Assembly (NCBI GenBank): GCA_947495985.1 | Contig: CANMBD010000002.1 | Coordinates: 310,001 to 374,000 of the forward strand | Source of the DNA: an uncultured Sphingomonadaceae bacterium | GTDB taxonomy: Bacteria; Pseudomonadota; Alphaproteobacteria; Sphingomonadales; Sphingomonadaceae | Direction: 5' to 3' | DNA length: 64,000 nt | Shown here: one piece after another, positions 33,239 to 41,857 of the stretch | How positions within the stretch are numbered: the stretch's first letter is position 1 | Layout of the letters: each line of letters begins with the position of its first letter | Position numbers and translations under genes: made by a program | The notes under the pieces: generated by a model | Told to the model about the DNA's origin: nothing | What the model saw: only the letters and a program-made list of their open reading frames with translations | Databases searched by the model: none

Positions 33239-36200
33239 TCAATCATTGGCTTCCAGCAATTTGATTTCGGCTGGTGTCAGATCGAACAGGGCATAGACCT
33301 GTGTGTTGATCTCGCCTTCTGCCTGCGCGATTTCGGCGGTAAGCGCAGCTATTTCGGCTTTGGTTTCCTTGATCCAGTCTTCCCATTCGCTGCGCTGTTT
33401 GACTGGGATTTCAGCCTTAAGCACCTTTTTGACTTCTTTCTGGAAGGCAGCAAAGTCGGGCAGGGTCCACCATTCTTTCAGCTTGGTGGAGAGCTTAGTG
33501 GCGGCTGGGACAGCAGCGAGATCGGGAATGCGCCGGGCGATACTCTGCTGGAGCTTGTAGCGCTGTTCAGCGGCGGCTTGCGCTGCTTCAGCTAATGCGC
33601 TCAACGCGGCCTTTTGTTCGGGTGTGGCTTCGGGAATAGGAATCCGATTCAGACCATCAGGTTGAATTTCGAAGAAGCCGCCTTCTTTGATCACGAAGAC
33701 ACTTGAAAAAATCAGCTCGACAATACCTGAGTTGAGTAGGGTCAACAGAAAACCGTTATCGGCTCCGGCCTGGAGAATGTAACTTGTATTGCTGGTGATT
33801 GCATTGGAACGATCAATAGAGAACGTCGGACGACTCGAAATTTTTGTCGAAACAATTTTTTCCCGTCCGAACTGCTCCCAATATGCGGTTTTGTCCTGAA
33901 TTGAGTGCCACTCGTAGGAACCAGACTTTCTGCCTTCCCACTTCTGCTGGGGTTCCTTAGGCTTCCAGCCCATAGGCTTCGGCTCAAGCTCCTTCCTGAA
34001 TTTCGAAAGATGTTCGAAAGCGGAAGAGTATAGCTGAATGTCAAGTCCTTGGCGTGCGAATATAACCCAAAGTTCTCGCCTTTCTTGGCCCCACCTGATT
34101 AAGTCTTTTCCCTCAAGCCAAGGTTTGATTATCGCGCTGGATGCGGGGTCATTTGAAATCAAAGCACTTCGCGTTGATCCATCGATGACAAATGCTTCGT
34201 TCCTCCCGGTAGTTACACCTCTGAACGGCTTTCCATAGACTTCTTTCAGCGTCTTGCGTCCATCGACAATCTTAGATCTCAGCGCGCGCAATTCGGGCGA
34301 TTCCAACTGCCATGATCCGGCTGTTAGTTCGCCTTGCGGATAAGGTGAGCGTTTACTCTCAAACCTATCCAAGAAATTACCGTCGGGCAGGTCGTCGATA
34401 TTCCAGAATTGCATTTCGTGTCCCTTGGGCGGCACGCCCGCCTTCATGGTCAGGATTGCCGGATAGGTCGTCACCCCTTCGAAAATCTGGTGATCGCCAA
34501 AATCGACCACATTTTCCAGCATTGCCCTGCTGCGCAAAAATTCGCGCAAAGGCTTACCCGATCCAGTTTTAAAGAAGGTGCTGGAACTGATATAGCCCAG
34601 CCGCCCGCCGGGCTTTAGCAAGCGCACACCACGTTCAAAGAAGTAGGCGTAGAGGTCTGCCACCCCGTGATAGACTTCAAACCGGCCTTGCAAATAAGGC
34701 TTCAGCTCTTTTAGCAATTCTTGTCGCACGTAGGGCGGATTGCCCAGCACAACATCAAAGCCGCCTTCAGCGAATATTTCGGGAAATGCCTCTTTCCAGA
34801 CGAAGCCATGCTCGCGATAGGCGAAGCTGCTATCCTCAATCAGGCTGTCGCCCACGCGCAAATTACTATCCAGACTGTCCAGCACCTTGCCGCGCCGCGC
34901 TGTCTTGATCCACAGGCTCAGCTTGGCGATATCCACGCTCTCGCTGTTCACATCTACGCCAAACAGATTGTTGGTCAGGATTTCGCTATCGGGGTCCAGC
35001 AGGTTGCCCGCCATTCCCTTGCCTTCAAGTTCGGCCAGCTTGGCATTCGCCTGCTGCAATTCGGTCTTCATGTAGTCGAAGGCCATAATCAGGAACACGC
35101 CAGAGCCGCAGGCCGGATCGACAATGCGCAACCCTGTCAACCGGTCACGATAGGCGGCCCATGCCTCGCGCTCGGCCTTGGCGGATTTCCAAGCAATCGG
35201 ATCGTCGTCGGCTTTCGCGCCTTTCTTTGCGTATTGCTCCAGCAATTCCGCAAAGATTTCCCGGCAATGCGCGCCCAACGTCTGATCGACAATGAACCGC
35301 GCCACATAATCAGGCGTATAGACTATGCCATCGCGCTTGCGCCTTCCCGTCGTTCCGCTGGCCTTCTTCTCGACGGGCACTTCGCCAAGCGCTTCGGCCT
35401 GTAGCTGTTCCATGTCGGCAATCGATTGCTCGAAGATATGACCCAGCACGGTGACGGAAATTTCGCTGGCGAAATCATACTCAGCTAGCCGCTTAAACCC
35501 TTCGCAAATGTGATTGGGGATGGCAAGCGCAGCAATGTCATCGTTCGCCCGGAACAAACCGCCATTATAGCGCGGAATGCCAAGCTGATTGTTGCCTTGG
35601 TCGATGGCCGTAAACAGGCCCAGGAACGTTTGCCAGACCGGCTTGGGGTTATAGGGGTCATTGTGCTGGAAGGCGTTGAGCAGGCTGTCATCGGGCAACA
35701 GGCCATTGTCTTCGGCAAAGGCGATGAACAGCACGCGGTCTAGAATTGTCTGGCCCAGCCGGATCGATTCAAGCGGGTCGCTATCGGGCCGCTCAGCGTT
35801 GACCGCGCCAATCAGGTCGCTGCGCAAGGTGCGATAGTCGGCATAGAGCCGCGCGGTGATGTCCCGGTCCTCTTTCCGGCTCTCGTCGAGAATGGCCAAA
35901 TTCCGATCGGTCAGCAGGTTCTCGGCCGAAAGCAGCAGCATGAAGCGCTGGTATTCGTCTGGCTCATGCAGCTTCGTCAGATCGAAGTTTTCATAGAATT
36001 GCCGCCCATCCGCGTAGCTGAAGAGCCGGATTTCGAGATAGTTTGAAACTAGCACCCATTTGGTGCCCACATTATCGCTGGCGTAGTTCCAAGCCTGCTG
36101 AACAGGAGAAATCCCGCGCCCAGGCATGATCGCATCAAGGTCTTTAGACTTTGCGCCCTTCAGTTCAAAAGGGGCAATAATCTGGCGCGCATCTGGCCTA

Positions 36201-36478
36201 AAGCTACCAAATGCGAGATCAACAGCGCCAACGCCAATGCTCGCTTTCGACGCGACGCTATACTCTGAGCTACCACTGAAAGGCGTGTAACCCAGAACAT
36301 CACAGACTATGCGCCGCTTAAATTGATCCTCAATTTCCGTTTCGGATTGGGTCTCAATTGAACGGTCGCGGATTGTGTCACCCCATTGGCGCAGGATTTC
36401 CAACTTAGCTGGGTCTGGAGCTGGAGCTCTCGCGACATGCCGGTTGATTGTCTTGCTATTGAAAAGCTGAAAACTCAT
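33239..36478 (-). CDS. Type IIG restriction-modification enzyme, Eco57I family (1079 aa)
   Basis: Single-chain enzyme that both cuts and methylates DNA. The N-terminal nuclease shows a PD-(D/E)xK arrangement (D87 in AVDLAFG and E105-L-K107 in APFELKGAK). Helices follow, then the adenine methyltransferase with the SAM motif VDPACGSGVFLI at about 451-462 and the catalytic NPPY in VVLGNPPYVRQE near 579. The C-terminal third is a target-recognition region (FRGVTTGRNEAFVIDG, then NTSYILQAG, and a coiled-coil tail). No separate specificity gene is present, as expected for type IIG. The frame is intact at full family length, so the enzyme is probably active. Target sequence unknown. Confidence 0.92.
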   Translation of the reverse strand: MSFQLFNSKTINRHVARAPAPDPAKLEILRQWGDTIRDRSIETQSETEIEDQFKRRIVCDVLGYTPFSGSSEYSVASKASIGVGAVDLAFGSFRPDARQIIAPFELKGAKSKDLDAIMPGRGISPVQQAWNYASDNVGTKWVLVSNYLEIRLFSYADGRQFYENFDLTKLHEPDEYQRFMLLLSAENLLTDRNLAILDESRKEDRDITARLYADYRTLRSDLIGAVNAERPDSDPLESIRLGQTILDRVLFIAFAEDNGLLPDDSLLNAFQHNDPYNPKPVWQTFLGLFTAIDQGNNQLGIPRYNGGLFRANDDIAALAIPNHICEGFKRLAEYDFASEISVTVLGHIFEQSIADMEQLQAEALGEVPVEKKASGTTGRRKRDGIVYTPDYVARFIVDQTLGAHCREIFAELLEQYAKKGAKADDDPIAWKSAKAEREAWAAYRDRLTGLRIVDPACGSGVFLIMAFDYMKTELQQANAKLAELEGKGMAGNLLDPDSEILTNNLFGVDVNSESVDIAKLSLWIKTARRGKVLDSLDSNLRVGDSLIEDSSFAYREHGFVWKEAFPEIFAEGGFDVVLGNPPYVRQELLKELKPYLQGRFEVYHGVADLYAYFFERGVRLLKPGGRLGYISSSTFFKTGSGKPLREFLRSRAMLENVVDFGDHQIFEGVTTYPAILTMKAGVPPKGHEMQFWNIDDLPDGNFLDRFESKRSPYPQGELTAGSWQLESPELRALRSKIVDGRKTLKEVYGKPFRGVTTGRNEAFVIDGSTRSALISNDPASSAIIKPWLEGKDLIRWGQERRELWVIFARQGLDIQLYSSAFEHLSKFRKELEPKPMGWKPKEPQQKWEGRKSGSYEWHSIQDKTAYWEQFGREKIVSTKISSRPTFSIDRSNAITSNTSYILQAGADNGFLLTLLNSGIVELIFSSVFVIKEGGFFEIQPDGLNRIPIPEATPEQKAALSALAEAAQAAAEQRYKLQQSIARRIPDLAAVPAATKLSTKLKEWWTLPDFAAFQKEVKKVLKAEIPVKQRSEWEDWIKETKAEIAALTAEIAQAEGEINTQVYALFDLTPAEIKLLEAND

Positions 36479-36525
36479 ACCTGACCAGTAACCAGCAACC
36501 GGCTTCCCGCCAAGATTTTCCTAAA

Positions 36526-37227
36526 TTAATAGCAAAGTTTTTGATTTGGGACATTGAGGGGCAAGTAATTCAATGTAAGAAGCAATTGTTCGAGCGCGAT
36601 CTGCCTGTCACATTTCCACCAAAAGCTGCCTAGTATATGGTTATATATAAGGGGTGATACAGCGTCACTGGGTTGGCTATTTGCAATTTGGTCATTTTCC
36701 GCCAATTCTTGGAATTTTTCCAGCGCCTTTAGTGACGACCTGTTACCGGGCTTAGCGTAGGTTAGTGACGCATCCTTACTGAAAATGGGCTCTTTTGGTG
36801 ACGATGTTTTACCGACTTTATTTTTTTTGGGCAACGTCCAATCCTTGTAATCATTGGTTGCTGCCTTGTGCTTCCCCCCCGGCGTGGTGTTAACAAATGT
36901 CAACCGATATTCCCGGCCCCTGCGCCCCTTCCAGTCGGCATCTTGGGTTACATCGACAAACCCGTGATCCATCAATTCTGCGAATGCTTCTGACATTCTG
37001 CGGCGGTTGCTGTTGCCAAGCCGTTTGGTGAGTTGGTCAAAAGTGCAAACGATTTTGCCGTTGTTATAACCGTTCATCCGAAAAACTAACTCAACCAGCA
37101 CCGCCCGCGCCCACAAAGAAAGGTCGATGTAGGCAGCAGACTTCATCACACATTTTGGTATACCTACCCAGCTACCGCCCCTTGTATCTCCACGATGATC
37201 GGCCTTGTGCTTTTTCCGCTTAGCCAC
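36526..37227 (-). CDS. Winged-helix DNA-binding protein of the element (233 aa)
   Basis: Starts with GTG at 37227. The first 110 residues carry a helix-rich region (YIDLSLWARAVLVELVFRMN, then CTFDQLTKRLGNSNRRRMSE) that reads as a winged helix-turn-helix, followed by a basic linker and a low-complexity C-terminus. Similar proteins sit beside AlpA regulators and integrases in alphaproteobacterial islands and may act in replication or transcription of the element. This is placement-based inference; the protein carries no catalytic motif I can recognise. It lies 18 bases after the AlpA-like gene, in the same operon. Confidence 0.75.
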   Translation of the reverse strand: MAKRKKHKADHRGDTRGGSWVGIPKCVMKSAAYIDLSLWARAVLVELVFRMNGYNNGKIVCTFDQLTKRLGNSNRRRMSEAFAELMDHGFVDVTQDADWKGRRGREYRLTFVNTTPGGKHKAATNDYKDWTLPKKNKVGKTSSPKEPIFSKDASLTYAKPGNRSSLKALEKFQELAENDQIANSQPSDAVSPLIYNHILGSFWWKCDRQIALEQLLLTLNYLPLNVPNQKLCY

Positions 37228-37245
37228 GATTAATCCAGGCCCTGC

Positions 37246-37419
37246 CTAACCACGCGCAGGCAGCATATCGAACCACTTCTGCGCATCGCCTTCGGCAATG
37301 CGAGTGGCGCGGCCAATCTTGCGGAAGGGCAAGCGCCCGGCTTGATTTTCGCGGTAAGCTGTCGAGCGGCCTACACCAAAGCGCTCACAAAATTCGGTGA
37401 TAGTAATGAGCTTTTCCAT
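37246..37419 (-). CDS. AlpA/excisionase-like helix-turn-helix protein (57 aa)
   Basis: Short gene with a very good AGGAGG six bases before ATG 37419. The protein begins MEKLITITEFCERFGVGRST and contains a MerR/AlpA-type helix-turn-helix (EFCERFGVGRSTAYR), the wing RLPFRKIGRATRI, and ends AQKWFDMLPARG. AlpA-type proteins act as excision factors or activate the integrase of P4-like elements. It is the first gene of the unit leading to the winged-helix protein and probably the restriction cargo. The 186 bases upstream (37420-37605) hold its promoter region and nothing else I can identify. Confidence 0.88.
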   Translation of the reverse strand: MEKLITITEFCERFGVGRSTAYRENQAGRLPFRKIGRATRIAEGDAQKWFDMLPARG

Positions 37420-37605
37420 AGTTGCCTCCTTGTTTCTGGATGCGATCTGGATACTCTCATCATGCCTTGTTGCGCCAAGGGGGTTATTTGCTAGCGAATC
37501 TTCGGATGATATTTACCCCTGCTATGTTCAAGCGAGAACTCAACAGAACCAATTCCTCTTTAGCAATTTCTAAGTGGAGTTGGCTGCGGATTCCATCCAA
37601 TTTAG

Positions 37606-38388
37606 CTATTTTTTGTCTAATCGCTCGCGCCGTGCTTTTTTGAGCAAACCCTCAAGGTTTGGCACCTTGTCAATCTGTAATGCGAAACGCGCAATTCTGT
37701 CGAAAAAGTCCGGCCAAGGCCCAAGAATTGGATTGCCCTCTTGGTCTGGCCAGCTGTTAACAGTGGCCTCCCTCTGGTATGCTTCTTCATAAACAGCGGC
37801 CAATTCCACCGCGAAACCAATCCGTCGCTTCTTCTTTTCAGTCGCTCTCCAGCGTGGCGAATCGTTGCGGGAACATAGTTCGTCAGATGCTGCACGAAGA
37901 TAACTTTCCAATTCCAGCATTCCGCAGACCATTTCGCGGAACCTTTTCCAATCAGACGATCCCATTGCTATCGTATTGCTGCTTTCGACCCACCACCCAT
38001 CTTTGTCTCTATCTAATTGGTCTAATGCATCAGGTTCTTTATTAGTCGGCGCATCCCAATCCGGCATGTCATCCCAATCGTCATATTTGCTGTATCGACG
38101 AAAGACACTTTCTGCCCACCCACTTCTTTCTCTAAACAGCCGTTTCGTTTCAGCTATGGAGTCCGCAATCGCTTCAATCTCCCTTCTGATGGCGAGTTGT
38201 CCGGGGTGTTCATCAATCTCCTCCTCGGTGCCAACCGTAGAAAAGAATACTTCTCTAACCTTACTAGCAAACCATCGACTATTTTTCTCGCTGGTAAGGT
38301 CGAAACCGCTAAGTGCGGTATCCACACCTTCTGGTGTAATATGTCCAAACCAGTTCAGTTCGTTTACAAGCCAAAAATCGTCATCCAT
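37606..38388 (-). CDS. Uncharacterised protein overlapping the integrase (260 aa)
   Basis: I start at ATG 38388, which lies inside the last codons of the integrase gene (eight-base overlap), so translation is coupled to it; the frame also opens 11 codons earlier. The protein begins MDDDFWLVNELNWFGHITPE and is acidic, with many Trp and Asp and an Arg/Lys-rich C-terminal end. It has no signal peptide or membrane segment and no motif I recognise. Being integrase-coupled and absent from core metabolism, it could be element maintenance or cargo with a defence or counter-defence role. Function unknown. Confidence 0.7.
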   Translation of the reverse strand: MDDDFWLVNELNWFGHITPEGVDTALSGFDLTSEKNSRWFASKVREVFFSTVGTEEEIDEHPGQLAIRREIEAIADSIAETKRLFRERSGWAESVFRRYSKYDDWDDMPDWDAPTNKEPDALDQLDRDKDGWWVESSNTIAMGSSDWKRFREMVCGMLELESYLRAASDELCSRNDSPRWRATEKKKRRIGFAVELAAVYEEAYQREATVNSWPDQEGNPILGPWPDFFDRIARFALQIDKVPNLEGLLKKARRERLDKK

Positions 38389-39607
38389 TCTTGGCAGCCC
38401 CAAAGCTAACCACCTCTCCACCCTTCTTCAGCCGGTCGAGATAGTCGCTCCACCACTGCGCCATTTTTACGCGTTCGTCCCAATAGTTACCGCGACTATA
38501 AGCTCCGCGCACAGCATCGCTGTCCCCGTGCGCCAAGGCGCGCTCTATTGCATCAGGATTCCACTTGCCGCTTTCGTTCAGGAGCGTTGACGCTGTTGCC
38601 CGAAAGCCGTGAGCTGTGACTTCATCCTTGGCAAGACCCATCCTACGAAAAGCCTGATTGACTGTATTCTCGCTCATTGGCCGCTTGAACGTATAGAATG
38701 ACGGAAAGACATAACCGTTATCCTCCGCTACATCTCGCAACTCCACAAAAAGGGAAAGCACCTGCTTCGATAGGGGGACGGAATGGGGGCGGCGAGCCTT
38801 CATCTTGCCAGCCGGAATGCGCCAGATGGCAGCATCAAAATCAAATTCATCCCACTCCGCGTGGCGCAGCTCGCCCGGTCGCACGAAAATATGCGGGGCA
38901 ATCTGCAAAGCGAATTTGGTAACAAGGTGGCCCTCATAGCCATCAACCATGCGAAGAAACTCGCCCAACTTGGCAGGATCAAGAATGGCTGCGTAGTGCT
39001 TCGCCTTGGGTGTTACCAGTGCACCGCGCAGCGCAGATGCGGGGTCGTGCTGACCACGTCCTGTCCAAATTGCATAGCGGAAAACGCGGCTGGCAAAGCT
39101 GCGGCATTTTTTTGCGGTTTCATAATTGCCCTTAGCCTCCAGCTTACGCAGAGCTGCCAGCAACATTTGCGGATCGACATCAGTAATAGGCATCTTGCCA
39201 ATTGCAGGTGCAAGCAAATCGAGAAACCAGCGCGCTTTTTTAAGCGTGCCTTTCGCGCGGCCTTCACCGATCATTTTCTTTTCGATATATTCCGAAGCTA
39301 TCTCGAAAAAAGTATTGGCCGCATCAAATTGGGCAGTCGCCTTTGCCTTTTTTCGTTCAAGCGATGGGTCAATTCCCTCCGCCAATTGCTGCCTTGCCGT
39401 ATCGCGGAGCTCTCGCGCCTTGGCCAAGCTAATTTCTGGCCATGCCCCCAAGGCCAGCCGCTTTTCCTTACCCGCAATCCTGTATTTCCAGCGCCATAGC
39501 TTTGAACCACTCGGAAAGACTTCCAGATACAACCCTTTGCCATCGGCCTTCTTAGATGGTTTAGCAGATGGCTTGAATGCCTTTATTTCCGCTACTGTCA
39601 GAGACAT
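38381..39607 (-). CDS. P4-type tyrosine recombinase / integrase (408 aa)
   Basis: Catalyses site-specific insertion and excision of the element. The N-terminal DUF4102-like arm-binding domain (KGLYLEVFPSGSKLWRWKY, then LGAWPEISLAKARELRD) is followed by a core-binding domain and the catalytic domain. The Arg is in VRPGELRHAEW (about 243), the His-x-x-Arg in AHGFRATAS (about 334) and the nucleophilic Tyr in GAYSRGNYW (about 369). The frame continues upstream through the tRNA-Leu gene to 39874, but residues from that part are just translated tRNA. MSLTVAEIKAFKPS at 39607 is the sensible start. Next to its tRNA target, as expected. Confidence 0.93.
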   Translation of the reverse strand: MSLTVAEIKAFKPSAKPSKKADGKGLYLEVFPSGSKLWRWKYRIAGKEKRLALGAWPEISLAKARELRDTARQQLAEGIDPSLERKKAKATAQFDAANTFFEIASEYIEKKMIGEGRAKGTLKKARWFLDLLAPAIGKMPITDVDPQMLLAALRKLEAKGNYETAKKCRSFASRVFRYAIWTGRGQHDPASALRGALVTPKAKHYAAILDPAKLGEFLRMVDGYEGHLVTKFALQIAPHIFVRPGELRHAEWDEFDFDAAIWRIPAGKMKARRPHSVPLSKQVLSLFVELRDVAEDNGYVFPSFYTFKRPMSENTVNQAFRRMGLAKDEVTAHGFRATASTLLNESGKWNPDAIERALAHGDSDAVRGAYSRGNYWDERVKMAQWWSDYLDRLKKGGEVVSFGAAKNG

Positions 39608-39609
39608 TT

Positions 39610-39694
39610 GGGGGCATCGCTTTTCGTGAAAAGGGGGAATATTGCTATCGATGCCCCCGCGCATGCCCCCAGTAGGACCGAGTTTTGGGGGCAT
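39610..39694. promoter_or_regulatory. Right-end integrase arm-site cluster candidate
   Basis: Four copies of one octamer: GGGGGCAT at 39610-39617, ATGCCCCC at 39651-39658 and 39663-39670 (12 bases apart), and GGGGGCAT at 39687-39694. They lie between the integrase start and the tRNA 3' end. The central pair copies the spacing seen at the other end of the element. They also overlap the integrase promoter region, so bound integrase could repress its own gene. Confidence 0.5.
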
Positions 39695-39784
39695 GGGAGG
39701 ATATATCCAGAAACAAGCATGGAAAATCAATGCCAGGTTTTCCGCGCGCTTGCAACCAAACAGGGATGTAGTGGGATAAATATC

Positions 39785-39800
39785 TGGTGCCCAGAAGAGG
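39785..39800. other. Attachment-site copy within tRNA-Leu 3' end
   Basis: TGGTGCCCAGAAGAGG on the plus strand. It forms the tRNA 3' acceptor arm and CCA and is repeated with one base deleted at 31203-31217. The repeat marks the integrase-side boundary of the element. Confidence 0.6.
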
Positions 39801-39871
39801 ACTCGAACCTCCACATCCTTGCGAATACTAGCACCTGAAGCTAGCGCGTCTACCAATTCCGCCATCTGGGC
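39785..39871 (-). tRNA. tRNA-Leu (anticodon CAG)
   Basis: An 87-base tRNA read on the minus strand from GCCCAGATGGCGG to TCTGGGCACCA. The acceptor stem GCCCAGA/TCTGGGC is perfect, the discriminator is A and the CCA is encoded. The D-arm region GAATTGGTAGACGC, the anticodon loop in GCTAGCTTCAGGTGCTAGT with CAG at 35-37, a long variable arm typical of Leu tRNAs, and the T arm GGAGGTTCGAGTCCTC are all present. Its 3' end (39785-39800) is the integration target of the element. Confidence 0.97.
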
Positions 39872-40104
39872 CAACCGACATGTTGTCGGTGTAGGAGCGG
39901 GCGATTAGCGCCACGAGGGCGATATTGTCAATGATTCATCTGCCGGTAATGGCGATCTTATGTCTGATGAAGCTCTAACGTGGGAAATATGCTATGTTAC
40001 TAACGGCATTAATGTAGATTCGCATATTGCGCACGCGCGCCCGTCATGCAAAAGCGCGCGGGAAGACGATGAGATCATTGCGTGAAAGAAATGGATATTA
40101 GACT

Positions 40105-41052
40105 ATGACGCTTGACGGACAATTGGTTTGCATTTTCGGCGGTGGCGGTTTTTTGGGTCGCTATATATCGCAGCAGCTGTTGTCGCGCGGCGCCCGGGTA
40201 CGAGTGGCCGAACGCAATGTTAAGAATGCCATGCATATCAAACCGCTTGGAAATTTGGGCCAGACCCAGTTTGCCAGCGCTGATGTTACCAAAAAAGACA
40301 GCGTAGCGCGGGCAGTCCATGGCTGCGATGCTGTCATTAATCTGGTTGGCATTTTAGACGGAGACTTTGAGGCAGTGCACGTTAACGGCGCGCGCAACGT
40401 AGCCGAGGCAGCGGCCGAAGCGGGATGCAACGCGCTCGTCCAGATGTCGGCGATTGGCGCTGACAGAGAGTCGCCATCGCGTTATGGAAAAAGCAAAGGC
40501 GACGCCGAAGCAGCGGTGCTAGACGCGTTTCCCAGCGCTATCATCCTGCGGCCGTCTATTGTATTTGGACGCGAAGATCAGTTTATCAATCGCTTTGCCG
40601 CGATGATCCGGATGATGCCTATCGTACCGATAATCGGCGGTGGCACCAAGTTCCAACCAGTCTTTGTCGGGGACGTTGCGCAGGTCGTGGCTGCGGCACT
40701 GGAAAAGCCAGCGCGCTATGCAGGGCGGACTTTTGAACTGGGAGGGCCGGAAATTATCTCAATGGGAGATCTCAATCGGCGGATCGCCAGGATGACCAAG
40801 CGGGATCGCGGCTTTTTTGAGATTCCGGATTTTGCGGCAAAACTGATGGCGACTTGCACCGGCTTTCTTCCCGGCGCACCAATTACATCTGATCAGTATA
40901 AGATGCTGCAAAGCGATAATGTGGTCGCTGATGGGCAAGCTGGATTGGAAGCCTTCGACGTAACGCCGACACCGCTGGCAACCGTTGCCCGGGGATGGAT
41001 GGACAAATATACGACTTATGGCCGCTTTGGAGCGCGCGCCAAGGCCAGTTAG
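40105..41052 (+). CDS. NDUFA9-like NAD(P)-binding epimerase-family protein (315 aa)
   Basis: Extended-SDR Rossmann protein. CIFGGGGFLGRYISQQLLSRG near residues 9-29 is the G-x-x-G-x-x-G cofactor site. VINLVGIL, VQMSAIGAD and ILRPSIVFG follow the pattern of the complex I NDUFA9 family. In alphaproteobacteria such proteins are accessory factors of NADH:quinone oxidoreductase, probably structural. The catalytic Tyr-x3-Lys is present as YGKSK. Convergent with uppP, leaving a ten-base gap. A perfect 7-bp inverted repeat (39874-39890) and unremarkable sequence lie upstream. Confidence 0.85.
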   Translation: MTLDGQLVCIFGGGGFLGRYISQQLLSRGARVRVAERNVKNAMHIKPLGNLGQTQFASADVTKKDSVARAVHGCDAVINLVGILDGDFEAVHVNGARNVAEAAAEAGCNALVQMSAIGADRESPSRYGKSKGDAEAAVLDAFPSAIILRPSIVFGREDQFINRFAAMIRMMPIVPIIGGGTKFQPVFVGDVAQVVAAALEKPARYAGRTFELGGPEIISMGDLNRRIARMTKRDRGFFEIPDFAAKLMATCTGFLPGAPITSDQYKMLQSDNVVADGQAGLEAFDVTPTPLATVARGWMDKYTTYGRFGARAKAS

Positions 41053-41062
41053 GCCATCCGCG

Positions 41063-41857
41063 CTAAAACCAGATCAGCAACGCTGCGCCCATGGCGACGC
41101 GGTAGATCACAAATACCATCATCGACGCTTTGCGCAGGAACTGCATCAGGAACGTCATAGTGGCAAACGCGGCCACAAAAGTCAGTGCGCCAGTGATCAA
41201 TGCCTCTTTGAGCAGATCGCCACTGGCATCCATGAGATCAGGCACGATCAAAATCCCTGCGCCAGCAACGGCCGGAATAGACAACAGGAAAGAAAAACGG
41301 GCCGACTCCACACGGCTATAGCCCAGAAAACGTGCTGCGGTCATGGTGACACCCGACCGGCTTGTGCCGGGAATCAAGGCCAGAGCCTGAGCCAAGCCGA
41401 CAATTAATCCGTCTTTCAGGGTCATGTCCTCGAACGACTTGACTTGCCGACCAACGCGGTCGGCCACACCAAGAAGTACACCATAGACAATCAAGTTTAT
41501 GCCCACCAATGTCGTGCTGCGAAACCCCTCCAGATAGCCGCCGGTTTTCAGGAACAAACCCACTATGACCGCAGGAATAGTCCCGATTATAATCCACCAG
41601 AGCAGCCGGCGCTCGGCATCTGCCTTGCCAATACCAATGGATGCCAAGCCGCCCTTGCCGAGCGAAAGCACGTCTTTAAAAAAATAAGTGATGATCGCAA
41701 GCAAAGACCCAACATGCACAGCAATGTCTATCATCGGCCCCTGATCAGCATAGCCGGTGAAAACCGGAAGCAATATAAGATGACCGGACGAGGAAATTGG
41801 CAAAAATTCGGTAACACCCTGCACAACGGCGAGGAGCAGCATTTGAATAAATGTCAT
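41063..41857 (-). CDS. uppP: Undecaprenyl-diphosphatase UppP
   Basis: Integral membrane enzyme that dephosphorylates undecaprenyl pyrophosphate to recycle the lipid carrier for peptidoglycan and other cell-wall polymers; also confers bacitracin tolerance. The two family signatures are present: QGVTEFLPISSSGHLILLP (14-32) and PGTSRSGVTMTAARFLGYSR in the second half. The intervening segments are strongly hydrophobic (about eight membrane helices). 264 residues is the normal family length. Stand-alone gene, divergent from the glutamate synthase genes across a 270-base gap. Confidence 0.97.
   Translation of the reverse strand: MTFIQMLLLAVVQGVTEFLPISSSGHLILLPVFTGYADQGPMIDIAVHVGSLLAIITYFFKDVLSLGKGGLASIGIGKADAERRLLWWIIIGTIPAVIVGLFLKTGGYLEGFRSTTLVGINLIVYGVLLGVADRVGRQVKSFEDMTLKDGLIVGLAQALALIPGTSRSGVTMTAARFLGYSRVESARFSFLLSIPAVAGAGILIVPDLMDASGDLLKEALITGALTFVAAFATMTFLMQFLRKASMMVFVIYRVAMGAALLIWF

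Larger units (their letters stand above)
31203..39800. mobile_element. Integrative element in tRNA-Leu(CAG), about 8.6 kb
   Basis: Bounded by an imperfect direct repeat of the tRNA-Leu 3' end. It has a tyrosine integrase directly inside the tRNA side, an AlpA-like small regulator, a winged-helix protein, an uncharacterised protein, and a restriction cargo (type IIG enzyme, DUF262-HNH protein, Cys-rich protein). All genes are on the minus strand. Paired ATGCCCCC motifs with a 12-base period occur near both ends. No conjugation or capsid genes are present, so it is a satellite-like or mobilisable genomic island rather than a complete ICE or phage. Confidence 0.8.

Noticed and set aside
37420..37605. 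Possible small gene between the AlpA-like gene and the unknown protein
   Set aside because: Frames here lack ribosome sites and recognisable protein character; it is better read as the AlpA promoter region.
39608..39874. N-terminal extension of the integrase frame
   Set aside because: The extra residues (MAELVDALASGASIRKDVEV) are a translation of the tRNA-Leu gene, a common artefact; ATG 39607 begins the real DUF4102-type N-terminus.
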